9,574 nucleotides of DNA from Candidatus Microgenomates bacterium (GCA_022866885.1 JALHWS010000051.1:1-9574), one strand, 5' to 3'; shown: positions 1-6,841, numbered from the stretch's first letter. Translations and numbers: made by a program. The notes: a model not told the origin generated them from the letters alone.

Positions 1-601
1 TATTGGAAAAACTTAACACTTCGGTACATGTCGCTTTGGCGCAATCGACCAGTTTGGTAATTTTCCCGGTCAAATCCGCATGCGTCGTATCAAAAGACCC
101 GTCTATCACGGCTACATTGACACTTTCCGAACCGGTTGAAACATCCCAGGCGCTTTTTCCCGTACCTGCCAGTTTCATATTAAACATATTCCATTGCAGC
201 CTCGGTTCTCCCGGAGTCGGCATGGCGATAATCCCCGGATCGTTGGGAATATTTAATAAATTGAAGCGGTAATTCGGGTAAGCATAAGCGACATTGGGAT
301 CCTTTTTTACATCAGTTAAGGTTTCATTTATATTTTTGTCTCCGATGGAAAAAACCATTGCTTTTGTCGACGAAAGGCCATTTTTTACGGCAATATTTTT
401 TTGCCGGGAAAGTGAAATCAGGTTTTTGGTTTTGGGTGATTCTTTGAAACCGACGATAATTTCTTTATTCTGTGTCGGCGCGGATACATGTTCTGTCGGG
501 ATAGGACGTGAATCAATCGCGGCTTTTACCGCCTTGCGACAAACAACAAACAGCAATAATGCGCTTAAAATAATAAGCGCTGTTTTCCGGGTAGTTTTCA
601 C
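1..601 (-). CDS. Secreted subtilisin-like serine protease (S8), N-terminal part, cut by window edge
   Basis: Reading the minus strand from GTG at 601 gives 200 open codons running off the left edge. Residues 1-21 form a Sec-type signal (KTTRK, then a hydrophobic stretch ending LLLFVVC). Residues about 46-115 resemble an inhibitor-I9/fervidolysin-type propeptide: it starts EIIVGFKESP and ends with the hallmark DPNVAYAYPNYRF. The mature domain follows, with QWNMFNMKLAG (136-146) and the catalytic-Asp block VNVAVIDGSFDTTHADL, nucleophile-relay Asp at 167. The His and Ser blocks lie outside the window. The family hydrolyses peptide bonds outside the membrane after propeptide removal. Usual S8 enzymes have D-T/S-G after the Asp; here it is D-G-S. 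Start choice: GTG directly precedes the KTTRK signal; only a weak purine-rich stretch lies upstream. A TATAAT on this strand (671-666) is a possible -10. The family call is secure; the substrate is unknown. Confidence 0.88.
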   Translation of the reverse strand, partial: MKTTRKTALIILSALLLFVVCRKAVKAAIDSRPIPTEHVSAPTQNKEIIVGFKESPKTKNLISLSRQKNIAVKNGLSSTKAMVFSIGDKNINETLTDVKKDPNVAYAYPNYRFNLLNIPNDPGIIAMPTPGEPRLQWNMFNMKLAGTGKSAWDVSTGSESVNVAVIDGSFDTTHADLTGKITKLVDCAKATCTEVLSFSN

Positions 602-772
602 AGTAATATCTCTGTTTCCAGTGTGACAAAAAGCAGAACTCCAGTCAAGCACTTGTTGTCCGATAATTATATTTAAGGTAAAATTAAAAGACTTCAGACG
701 GTTTTGTCCCAGCACTTTCTTGCCGAATTTGATAAAATGAGGCAGAAGATGTGCGGGATCCCGTAGCTTTAC

Positions 773-844
773 GCCGCCTTGGCTCAGTGGTAGAGCGAGT
801 GTTTTGTAAACACTAGGTCGTCGGTTCGATCCCGACAGGCGGCT
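773..844 (+). tRNA. tRNA-Thr (anticodon TGT)
   Basis: A full cloverleaf can be folded by hand. The acceptor stem GCCGCCT (773-779) pairs perfectly with AGGCGGC (837-843). The D stem is GCTC/GAGC, and the anticodon stem AGTGT/ACACT encloses loop TTTGTAA, so the anticodon is TGT (Thr, reading ACA and other ACN). The T stem is GTCGG/CCGAC with loop TTCGATC. The discriminator is T844. The 3' CCA is not encoded (CAA follows), unlike the tRNA-Tyr downstream. A TAAAAT at 733-738 may be its -10, but no good -35 is spaced to it. Confidence 0.96.
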
Positions 845-914
845 CAAGATACGCGGCGGCTAAATGCTACTGGGATAAACCGCTGGCAGACATTGAAAAA
901 CGGAAATATTTATC

Positions 915-937
915 GCCGGGATACCGAAGTGGCCAAA
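915..937 (+). repeat. Detached copy of the 5' end of tRNA-Tyr (left direct repeat)
   Basis: These 23 bases, beginning GCCGGGATACC and ending GGCCAAA, are identical to 1232-1254. That second copy is the acceptor 5' strand, D arm and start of the D-arm/anticodon junction of the intact tRNA-Tyr. The copies are 317 bp apart, measured start to start. No anticodon, T arm or 3' acceptor strand follows this copy, so it is not a functional tRNA. It marks the left boundary of the GIY-YIG segment. Confidence 0.9.
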
Positions 938-938
938 T

Positions 939-976
939 GCCGCCGTTGGCGGCACCCCGCCAAAGGCGGTGGCGGG
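939..976 (+). repeat. GC-rich tandem hairpins upstream of the GIY-YIG gene
   Basis: GCCGCC-GTT-GGCGGC (939-953) is a perfect 6-bp hairpin. CCGCC-AAA-GGCGG (957-969) is a second one, and CCCGCC (956-961) could pair instead with GGCGGG (971-976). The composition is much richer in GC than the AT-rich nuclease gene that follows. It could be a REP-like element, the end of a mobile unit, or an RNA structure that limits translation of the nuclease. These roles are inferred; the pairing is seen directly. Confidence 0.7.
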
Positions 977-984
977 TACTGAGA

Positions 985-1269
985 ATGTTTTATACTTATA
1001 TAATCAAAAGTAAAACAACAGAAAGATATTATATTGGTTCTACTCAAAATCTTGAAGAACGACTAATAAGACATAATTCAGGATTAACAAAATCAATAAA
1101 AAACCGTGGACCATTTAAATTAATCTATAACGAAAGATATAATACAAGACAGGAAGCATACAGAAGAGAAAGACAAATAAAAAGATACAAGGGTGGAAAC
1201 GCATTCAAACAGTTATTGGAAAAAACAGGAAGCCGGGATACCGAAGTGGCCAAACGGGGCAGTCTGTAA
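985..1269 (+). CDS. Single-domain GIY-YIG endonuclease, ending inside tRNA-Tyr
   Basis: The 94-residue product is a stand-alone GIY-YIG nuclease (UvrC/SLX1/homing-endonuclease superfamily, 'GIY-YIG nuclease family protein' type). Visible motifs are FYTYIIKS (GIY position), RYYIGST (YIG), the conserved Arg in LEERLIRHNSG, and the catalytic-Glu helix in RQEAYRRERQIKRYKGG. No extra DNA-binding domain is fused. The ATG at 985 is preferred over 937 because family proteins start just before the FYTYI strand, and because 937-984 is the hairpin block. The last residues, from about SRDTEVAK, are encoded by the 5' half of tRNA-Tyr, and the TAA stop (1267-1269) overlaps the anticodon loop. The gene is AT-rich with AGA arginine codons, unlike the mltG operon, which suggests transfer. 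Its target is unknown; the flanking tRNA repeat suggests the tRNA gene or its junction. Confidence 0.9.
   Translation: MFYTYIIKSKTTERYYIGSTQNLEERLIRHNSGLTKSIKNRGPFKLIYNERYNTRQEAYRRERQIKRYKGGNAFKQLLEKTGSRDTEVAKRGSL
1232..1254 (+). repeat. Right direct repeat within tRNA-Tyr
   Basis: This is the intact-side copy of the 23-bp repeat whose other copy is at 915-937. The match stops at once on both sides (C914 against A1231, T938 against C1255), so the repeat coincides exactly with the tRNA start. This supports a target-linked duplication. Confidence 0.9.
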
Positions 1270-1317
1270 AACTGCTGGCTCACGCCTTCCTAGGTTCGAA
1301 TCCTAGTCCCGGCACCA
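1232..1317 (+). tRNA. tRNA-Tyr (anticodon GTA), CCA encoded
   Basis: This is a class II tRNA with a long variable arm. The acceptor stem GCCGGGA (1232-1238) pairs with TCCCGGC (1307-1313). The anticodon stem GCAGT/ACTGC encloses loop CTGTAAA, giving anticodon GTA. The variable arm is TGGCTCACGCC-type, and the T stem CTAGG/CCTAG encloses TTCGAAT. The discriminator is A1314 and CCA is encoded at 1315-1317. The first 38 bases are also the 3' end of the GIY-YIG reading frame. The ACCA end forms the base of the palindrome that follows. Its original upstream region now seems to lie left of 915, so it may depend on read-through from the nuclease gene. Confidence 0.96.
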
Positions 1318-1353
1318 CGTAATAAATTTTGCATAGCAAAATTTAAACGTGGT
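1314..1353 (+). repeat. Long palindrome directly after tRNA-Tyr
   Basis: The outer arms are ACCACGT (1314-1320) and ACGTGGT (1347-1353). The inner arms TAAATTTTGC (1323-1332) and GCAAAATTTA (1336-1345) are perfect, with an ATA loop and a small AA/A internal loop. The left outer arm includes the tRNA's ACCA end. No T-run follows, so it is not a canonical Rho-independent terminator. It may still stop transcription, help 3' processing, or be a mobile palindrome. Confidence 0.8.
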
Positions 1354-1394
1354 TGGGACGTTTAATCCGCCGGTTGGCGGATTATTACGTCCCA
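1354..1394 (+). repeat. Second adjacent long palindrome
   Basis: TGGGACGT (1354-1361) pairs with ACGTCCCA (1387-1394). Inside it, TAATCCGCC (1363-1371) pairs with GGCGGATTA (1376-1384) around a GGTT loop, with a one-to-two-base mismatch between the helices. It abuts the preceding palindrome without spacing and has the same architecture (outer helix, small internal loop, 9-10 bp inner helix), but the inner sequence differs. Confidence 0.8.
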
Positions 1395-1409
1395 CCCCCA
1401 GTTAAACAC

Positions 1410-1439
1410 TTGCGTAAATAAAATAGAACCCTTTATAAT
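1410..1439 (+). promoter_or_regulatory. Sigma-70-type promoter of the 1448 operon
   Basis: TTGCGT (1410-1415), an 18-bp spacer and a perfect TATAAT (1434-1439). Only 8 nt separate the -10 from the ATG at 1448, and no Shine-Dalgarno sequence fits in that space. Transcription would start at or next to the start codon, giving a leaderless mRNA. Confidence 0.65.
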
Positions 1440-1447
1440 CATTTTAT

Positions 1448-2209
1448 ATGATTGATATGATCATCCTCTTTACCCTTCCTTTTCTGGCTTCATTCTTGTC
1501 AATCGTCTTTAATCTACCCGGCTTTTATTCCATCTTTCTTTTCCTGGGTTTTCCTTCCTTATATCTCACTTTCCGATCGCATAAAAATGTCACCAGGATC
1601 GCCCTTTTTTCCCTAATTTTTACAATACCGGTTACTTTAGCATTCGACTATATCATGCAGGTTTCCGAGATCTGGACAGTCGATACCATTTTTGATTTTA
1701 AATTTTTCGGGATTGTCCCGATCGAACAATTCATCTGGGCATTTTTGTATATGTATTTATCGATCATGTATTATAAATATTTTCTCGATAAAAAGACAAA
1801 GAAACACGTCGGTTTCCGCGATAAAAAGTTGGCCATCAGCTCTCTAAGTTGGCTTTTTGGCATTATGTCGGTTCTTCTAATTCTCTTGAGTTTTGGCATC
1901 GTGGTTCCTTATCTTTACATCATAATAGGAATTCTGTTGTTTATCGTTCAATTAATTATCTTTTTTAAGTATCATCCGAAACTGGCGCCGAAAATATTGG
2001 AGACAATTCCCTATAATTTTGTGGTAGCCATCATGTTTGAAATAACCGAAGTCTACCTTAAACAATGGATCTGGCCCGGAAAATACTATATCGGCTGGAT
2101 AGAATTTTTAACGGTGAAATTTCCTCTTGAAGAATTTATCTTTTATATGATTCTCGGATCGGCCGGAATCTTAATGTATTTTGAGCTTTTGGCCGATGAT
2201 CTGGAATGA
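1448..2209 (+). CDS. Lycopene-cyclase-domain (CrtYc/CrtYd-like) integral membrane protein
   Basis: The 253-residue, very hydrophobic protein has about seven or eight membrane segments and no signal peptide. It carries two related halves, as in fused CrtYc-CrtYd cyclases. Half one has AFDYIMQVSEIW (65-76) and IVPIEQFIW (89-97). Half two has EVYLKQWIWPGKYYIGWIEF (201-220) and KFPLEEFIFYMILG (224-237). The P-x-E-E/Q motif after a W/Y-rich loop is the signature of the family, which cyclises lycopene ends to beta-ionone rings in the membrane. The second E of the first motif is Q (PIEQ), so one half may be altered. No other carotenoid gene is in the window, and such genes are rare in CPR genomes, so the true substrate is uncertain. 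It overlaps mltG by ATGA, which indicates co-transcription and probably translational coupling. The start at 1448 fits the promoter; 1457 is an alternative. Confidence 0.82.
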   Translation: MIDMIILFTLPFLASFLSIVFNLPGFYSIFLFLGFPSLYLTFRSHKNVTRIALFSLIFTIPVTLAFDYIMQVSEIWTVDTIFDFKFFGIVPIEQFIWAFLYMYLSIMYYKYFLDKKTKKHVGFRDKKLAISSLSWLFGIMSVLLILLSFGIVVPYLYIIIGILLFIVQLIIFFKYHPKLAPKILETIPYNFVVAIMFEITEVYLKQWIWPGKYYIGWIEFLTVKFPLEEFIFYMILGSAGILMYFELLADDLE

Positions 2210-3141
2210 AAAAAATTTTCCTTATACCATTATTAATTCTCCTTTTTTTTCTTTTTTATCTTTTTTCCCCGACCTCTTTTTCCGCTGATGTGGTAAGGTT
2301 CGTGATCAATCCCGACACCAAACAGGAAGAAATCCACAACCGTCTGAAGGAGGAAAAATTCATCAGAAGCACCCGACTTTTCACTTTCGTGGCCGGATTG
2401 ATCCGCTTTCCCGGCACAGTCGAACCGGGCGCTTATAACTTATCCCGGCGGATGACTCTTTTGGCCGTTGTCGATACTCTCATGAATCACCCTTACCAGA
2501 AATGGATTACGCTAGTACCCGGCCTTCGGGTAGAACAGACGGCGGAAAAACTAAAAAGCAAATTCAACTGGGACCAAATGAGGGAAAAAGAATTTTTGGA
2601 TAATGCCCGCGAAGGCTATATGTTTCCCGATACTTATTTACTCAATGTTGACTATACAGGCCGTGAATTCGCCCAAAGGCTGATTGCCAATTTTAACGAA
2701 AAATTTGACGCCCAACTCCAAAAAGATCTTCTTGAGCAAAACATCAAAAACGACACGGCCATCAAAATCGCTTCATTGATTGAGAGGGAAAGCGGCGGCG
2801 ATGATGATAAAGCACTAATCGCCGGCATCATCTGGAACCGCCTTTTGAAAGGCATGAAATTGCAGATTGATGCCGTCGCACAATATGCGCTTGGGACTCC
2901 TTCCGACTGGTGGCCGCATGTCTCGCCGGCAGATTTGAAAAAAGACTCCCCTTATAATACCTATTTATATAAGGGCCTGCCGCCGACTCCCATCTGCTCC
3001 CCATCTTTAGCCTCGATCAAGGCTGTCGCCTATCCGGCAGAAACAGATTGCTTCTATTATCTTCACGACCGCGGCAAAAACATCCATTGCAGCGTGACCT
3101 ACGATGAACACCTGGAGAATATAAAGAAATATCTTCAGTAA
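2206..3141 (+). CDS. mltG: Endolytic peptidoglycan transglycosylase MltG (YceG family)
   Basis: The 311-residue product has an N-terminal membrane anchor (residues 4-22) and then an extracytoplasmic YceG domain. MltG cuts nascent glycan strands at the outer face of the membrane, leaving a 1,6-anhydroMurNAc end that terminates strand growth. Visible family motifs are VEPGAYNLS (72-80), the LysM-like part with TLVPGLRVEQ (102-111), EGYMFPDTYLL (136-146), the catalytic glutamate E193 in ASLIERESG, and IDAVAQYALG (221-230). The C-terminal block SPYNTYLYKGLPPTPICSPS and IKAVAYPAETDCFYYLHD is also present. Length is normal for a compact MltG. The start is fixed by the ATGA overlap with the upstream gene, which implies coupled translation. 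A diverged copy of its last 44 codons occurs at 6838-6972. The call is secure. Confidence 0.96.
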   Translation: MKKIFLIPLLILLFFLFYLFSPTSFSADVVRFVINPDTKQEEIHNRLKEEKFIRSTRLFTFVAGLIRFPGTVEPGAYNLSRRMTLLAVVDTLMNHPYQKWITLVPGLRVEQTAEKLKSKFNWDQMREKEFLDNAREGYMFPDTYLLNVDYTGREFAQRLIANFNEKFDAQLQKDLLEQNIKNDTAIKIASLIERESGGDDDKALIAGIIWNRLLKGMKLQIDAVAQYALGTPSDWWPHVSPADLKKDSPYNTYLYKGLPPTPICSPSLASIKAVAYPAETDCFYYLHDRGKNIHCSVTYDEHLENIKKYLQ

Positions 3142-3177
3142 GTCTCATCCTTGCAAACCGATCTCTCTAATGCTACT

Positions 3178-3206
3178 TTGCATAATACCCTATAGTAGAG
3201 TAAAAT
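3178..3206 (+). promoter_or_regulatory. Sigma-70-type promoter of the giant gene at 3215
   Basis: TTGCAT (3178-3183), a 17-bp spacer and TAAAAT (3201-3206). The ATG follows after 8 nt (AGGCGGTC). The AGG there could be a weak Shine-Dalgarno, but predicted initiation lies within a few bases of the ATG. The layout is the same as at 1410-1448 and 6977-7015. Confidence 0.6.
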
Positions 3207-3214
3207 AGGCGGTC

Positions 3215-6200
3215 ATGAGTAAAGAATCTCACGCATCTTATACCCCGATACAATTTGAGATCAGACCCCGAGAACTGGTCTACGACATGGCTATTCCTCC
3301 TCTGGCAAATGCTCAAAGGTTGTACTCTGCCACGAGAGGTGAAAGAGATGCTTTTTTAGCCTGTGCAACGCCTGCTCAGATGGACCTTATTTTCCAATCA
3401 TGGCCAAAAGGAGATAAAAAGAGTAAAAAATTATTTGCCGAATGTGCTCCCTTTTTACCGATAGATTCCCCTGATGAAGCGGTAAGAAAAGCTATTTTTA
3501 CATATATAAATACAGCGCTGGATCAAGTTAATCCTGATTCAACCTTAAAAACCAGACTGGCAACAGTTGCTTTACGTGCAGCTCATATAGAAACGGAATA
3601 TCTAGATCCGGATCACGGCCGGATAATATATCGAGCAAATAGCGGAGATGATTTTGAAACGAAAGTTATTGCGAAAGCTGTAAATCAAATTGCGGAATTT
3701 GACCATTCGATACCAGAAATATCAGCTGATTTTTCAGAAGATGATCACGTAGTGGTTCCGGCAATAGCCAGAGCGCTTGAACTTGCTTACATAAAAGATG
3801 AATCTCTGAAAGAAAGTAGAAGGCTTTTTAATAATGTCAGAAAATATGCAGCACAAGCGGCAAGAAACAAAAATAAAAATAACCTTTCCAGATTCTGGGG
3901 TTGGATGAAGCAAATTGTCGGTAATGGCGATCTTCATCTCCAAAATGTAGTGATAGACGAATGGACACACCATGCCGGAGTAAAGCTCTGTCCTAAAGTT
4001 GCCTACCCAGACGTCCCCAGTCTGCCTCCGGTGGTATTAAATATTAACGATGCGGCGACTGCTTCCTTCGAACTTTTAACCAGAAAAGAAGCGCCCGGAG
4101 TAAAAAATAATCTGTCTGAGTTTTTGCGTGCTGTTGCCAAGGCAAATATCATATTATTCAATAACATCCTGCAGACTACTATACAGCGGAAAGATTTTGC
4201 CAAAGAAGCAGTTTTTGGAGATTTCGCCGGAGATTTTTTACGGATGATCCACCAGGCCTGCGACGCCAAAGAACCTTACAATCTGGATCAACTGCTTGCC
4301 GCGTTAAGACAACCGAGAAAAATACATGCAGGATTTACTTTTTACGGGCAAACTCCTGATACCCCGCCAGCATACATGATTGTAGTTACGCCCGGTGCTA
4401 CTGATTCAGAACCACAAAAGATTTTAATGGGCAGACTTTTAGATGAAAATGGCTTAAAGATGCCCACCTTGGCTTTAGATGAATCCTTCAGGTCTTCTGA
4501 TTATCTAGGTATGTTTCTTGATGCTGATCCAAAGCAAGCTAGGGATTTAACCCAAGCGCGCAGTGAACTTGTATCTATACATGAAAGAACGCCTTATCAG
4601 GCAGACCTTCCCGCAATCAGAAGGTATTTTATGGCCTTGGAAGAGCAGCTTGTGGATCAGGAAATAAGCGCAGAAGATCTGGAAATGGTAAAACTTCTTG
4701 CCCGTCAAATAGGCTTATCGGATCCGCATCCTTTATATATCCCGATCCTTGTTGCCCTTTCCCATCTTGCTTCCTCCTCTCAAAGAGGAGTTGCCCCCAA
4801 GCCTGAGATTGTGGAAATTGACGACTTTTTGGAGGCTGCTTTTTCAAAAGCTTTGGAACTTGACCACGGAAGGCAGTATATTATTGCTTCCGTAAAAAGA
4901 TATAACGGTCTAAACTTGAAATCAGAATTAATCTTTAATATGAGCGATGCCTTAAACCAGTGGCTTAATGAGCTGGAGAGTGAAATTCGGGCGTTAGACA
5001 CCTTCTCTATACCAGCTGAAAGACTGGTATTCTATGCATATATCCTGGAAGCGTGCCGTATTTTGTCCCGTAACACCAATCTTAAATTTAATCAGGATCT
5101 TGAATATGAATTTAACCGAAGACATCAGGATTACTTGAATCATTCTATTAAAGCGCGAGACATGCTGGCCCGGGAATTGACCGAAAGAGGTTTAAGACTT
5201 TCGGGAGCGGATGCAAAACAAGCAGCTGCTTATATGGATTTTGGGGCGATAAGCGCAATAGTTGAAGGATGGGCTTCTCTTCAGGAAGACCGCAAACAGT
5301 CCATCAGCTATTTAAGTATTAACGGAATGTTAGCCGATTTCTGGAAAAATTTCGGAGAACATCTTGGAACGGGCGGAAGATTTAATTATGTGGTGAATAA
5401 CCTTATTCCTCTTGCCCGGGAAAATCGTGATGCCCAATTATTCCTTCATCTCCTGCTTATACATGCCCAGCCGGAATACCGTACTAGATTACTGGAAGAA
5501 ATTTTTACCCGTTTTGAAGGATTGCCAAATCCCTTAAACATTATAAATCGCGCTGATCTTGTAGCTTTATTGGGACCAAATTGTTTTCTGGCTTATGACG
5601 GAACCAGACTAGCAGCAGTACAGGCTGGTGATCCCATACCCGAAATCGCTTTTAACTTTCCTCTACCTTTTCATCCTGATATGAAGGTTTTGCTGGAAGC
5701 AGAGATCATCGGAGATTTGGATGATCATCCTCTCTTACCTACTCCGGTTCGGGCAGAAAGAGCTATCAGAAGAAATCTAAGAGCTGATACAGGAATTGGT
5801 GATTGGATAAGAGAAATAGATAAAACCGACACCACACTACAAATTCTTTATTATAGATCTCGATCTCTCCCGGCAAAAATTGAAGGTTTACGAGAACCGG
5901 CAAAGTTTGCCCTTTGGGATCAAAAACATCGGAAAGCAAGAAAAACAGATCAATCGTGGGTACAGTTTTATAAAGTCCCCGAGGAAAGCAAAAACGAAAC
6001 AGATATGCGATGCACGGTAGTTTTCATGGATGGTATCAGTGGAGAATTTGACATCACCTGGGATGGTTTACGGGGAGTTACCAATAAGGATACAGCCATA
6101 ATTACTCGTTTAAAGGAAGCATCCTCTCCTGAAGAAGACATCCTGGATAATCTGGAAAAAGCAGTTTATCTGCATCTTTACCGGGAAGTAATCGATCCAC

Positions 6201-6841
6201 AAAAACTGGTGGATCATTTAATAGCCGAATGTTTTGCAAAAGACAGCGACACGATCTTAAAAGCAGAACACCAATATGATGTGGCGGATGGAGATGAATA
6301 TCCTATCGAGGATCTATTGGCAAATTTAAGAAGGGAAATGGATCAACAAATGAAAGAAGGCGAGATGGTTATTGAGGGTCTCATATCAGGGGAGACTTAT
6401 CTTGTGGTGGTACGAAAAGGAGAACCATGGAAAAAATGGCAGGAGGCAGTAACACCTGATAATGTTAGGCAGATAATGGAGGAAAAGAGAGTCTCTACAC
6501 TTATGATCGTCAGGGATATATATCCTGACCGATATTTTGGAGATTTAAGTAAACACTTAGGTAAACACAGAAAACCGGCAAAAAGAGGCGGCAAAAAAGT
6601 TGAGGCGCAAAGAGTATTCTTACCGACCGGCTCTAAACCTTCTCCCAGAAGCTACCTTCGGGCAATCAGGGCAGATATCAGATTGTTATACGTTGTCTGT
6701 CTTGTCCGTCAGACCGATCCAGATATTCAAGAAATTAATGGAGTTAAAGCGGAAGAGGGATTCTTTGCTTATACAAGATATACGACTTTCAGGTCTGCCC
6801 ACGAAACCGGCAGGGAACAGTCTGTCCAAGTCTTTCCCTAG
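3215..6841 (+). CDS. Giant soluble protein of unknown function (1208 residues)
   Basis: I do not recognise this protein. It has no signal peptide and no membrane segment, so it should be cytoplasmic. Residues 1-360 and about 450-820 are mostly alpha-helical by eye (for example the LARENRDAQLFLHLLLIHAQ region), in the manner of a helical scaffold. A probable beta-rich segment (about 371-430) starts HAGFTFYGQ and continues with MIVVTPGATDSE. A second mixed segment starts near 931 (MRCTVVFMDGISGEFDITWD). A basic patch, KHLGKHRKPAKRGGKK, lies at 1113-1128 and could bind nucleic acid. I see no catalytic or nucleotide-binding motif such as a Walker A. It has its own promoter just after mltG. Its TAG stop (6839-6841) falls inside the first codons of an mltG remnant. 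The last 25 or so residues (AYTRYTTFRSAHETG...) may come from frameshifted mltG sequence, so the original C-terminus may be lost. The reading frame is certain; the function is not known. Confidence 0.85.
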   Translation: MSKESHASYTPIQFEIRPRELVYDMAIPPLANAQRLYSATRGERDAFLACATPAQMDLIFQSWPKGDKKSKKLFAECAPFLPIDSPDEAVRKAIFTYINTALDQVNPDSTLKTRLATVALRAAHIETEYLDPDHGRIIYRANSGDDFETKVIAKAVNQIAEFDHSIPEISADFSEDDHVVVPAIARALELAYIKDESLKESRRLFNNVRKYAAQAARNKNKNNLSRFWGWMKQIVGNGDLHLQNVVIDEWTHHAGVKLCPKVAYPDVPSLPPVVLNINDAATASFELLTRKEAPGVKNNLSEFLRAVAKANIILFNNILQTTIQRKDFAKEAVFGDFAGDFLRMIHQACDAKEPYNLDQLLAALRQPRKIHAGFTFYGQTPDTPPAYMIVVTPGATDSEPQKILMGRLLDENGLKMPTLALDESFRSSDYLGMFLDADPKQARDLTQARSELVSIHERTPYQADLPAIRRYFMALEEQLVDQEISAEDLEMVKLLARQIGLSDPHPLYIPILVALSHLASSSQRGVAPKPEIVEIDDFLEAAFSKALELDHGRQYIIASVKRYNGLNLKSELIFNMSDALNQWLNELESEIRALDTFSIPAERLVFYAYILEACRILSRNTNLKFNQDLEYEFNRRHQDYLNHSIKARDMLARELTERGLRLSGADAKQAAAYMDFGAISAIVEGWASLQEDRKQSISYLSINGMLADFWKNFGEHLGTGGRFNYVVNNLIPLARENRDAQLFLHLLLIHAQPEYRTRLLEEIFTRFEGLPNPLNIINRADLVALLGPNCFLAYDGTRLAAVQAGDPIPEIAFNFPLPFHPDMKVLLEAEIIGDLDDHPLLPTPVRAERAIRRNLRADTGIGDWIREIDKTDTTLQILYYRSRSLPAKIEGLREPAKFALWDQKHRKARKTDQSWVQFYKVPEESKNETDMRCTVVFMDGISGEFDITWDGLRGVTNKDTAIITRLKEASSPEEDILDNLEKAVYLHLYREVIDPQKLVDHLIAECFAKDSDTILKAEHQYDVADGDEYPIEDLLANLRREMDQQMKEGEMVIEGLISGETYLVVVRKGEPWKKWQEAVTPDNVRQIMEEKRVSTLMIVRDIYPDRYFGDLSKHLGKHRKPAKRGGKKVEAQRVFLPTGSKPSPRSYLRAIRADIRLLYVVCLVRQTDPDIQEINGVKAEEGFFAYTRYTTFRSAHETGREQSVQVFP

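Noticed and set aside
3..626. Two plus-strand open frames (3-272 and 294-626)
   Set aside because: They are antisense to the S8 protease, whose minus-strand frame has a signal peptide, propeptide and catalytic-Asp motif; the plus-strand products show no family features.
937..984. Upstream ATG (937) as start of the GIY-YIG protein
   Set aside because: The added residues (MPPLAAPRQRRW...) merely translate the GC-rich hairpins, and family members start just before FYTYI.
1314..1394. Rho-independent terminators after tRNA-Tyr
   Set aside because: The stems are strong, but neither palindrome is followed by a T-run on the plus strand, so they are listed as palindromes only.
2652..5001. Several minus-strand open frames inside mltG and the giant gene
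   Set aside because: They are short shadows of strong plus-strand genes, without start signals or family motifs.
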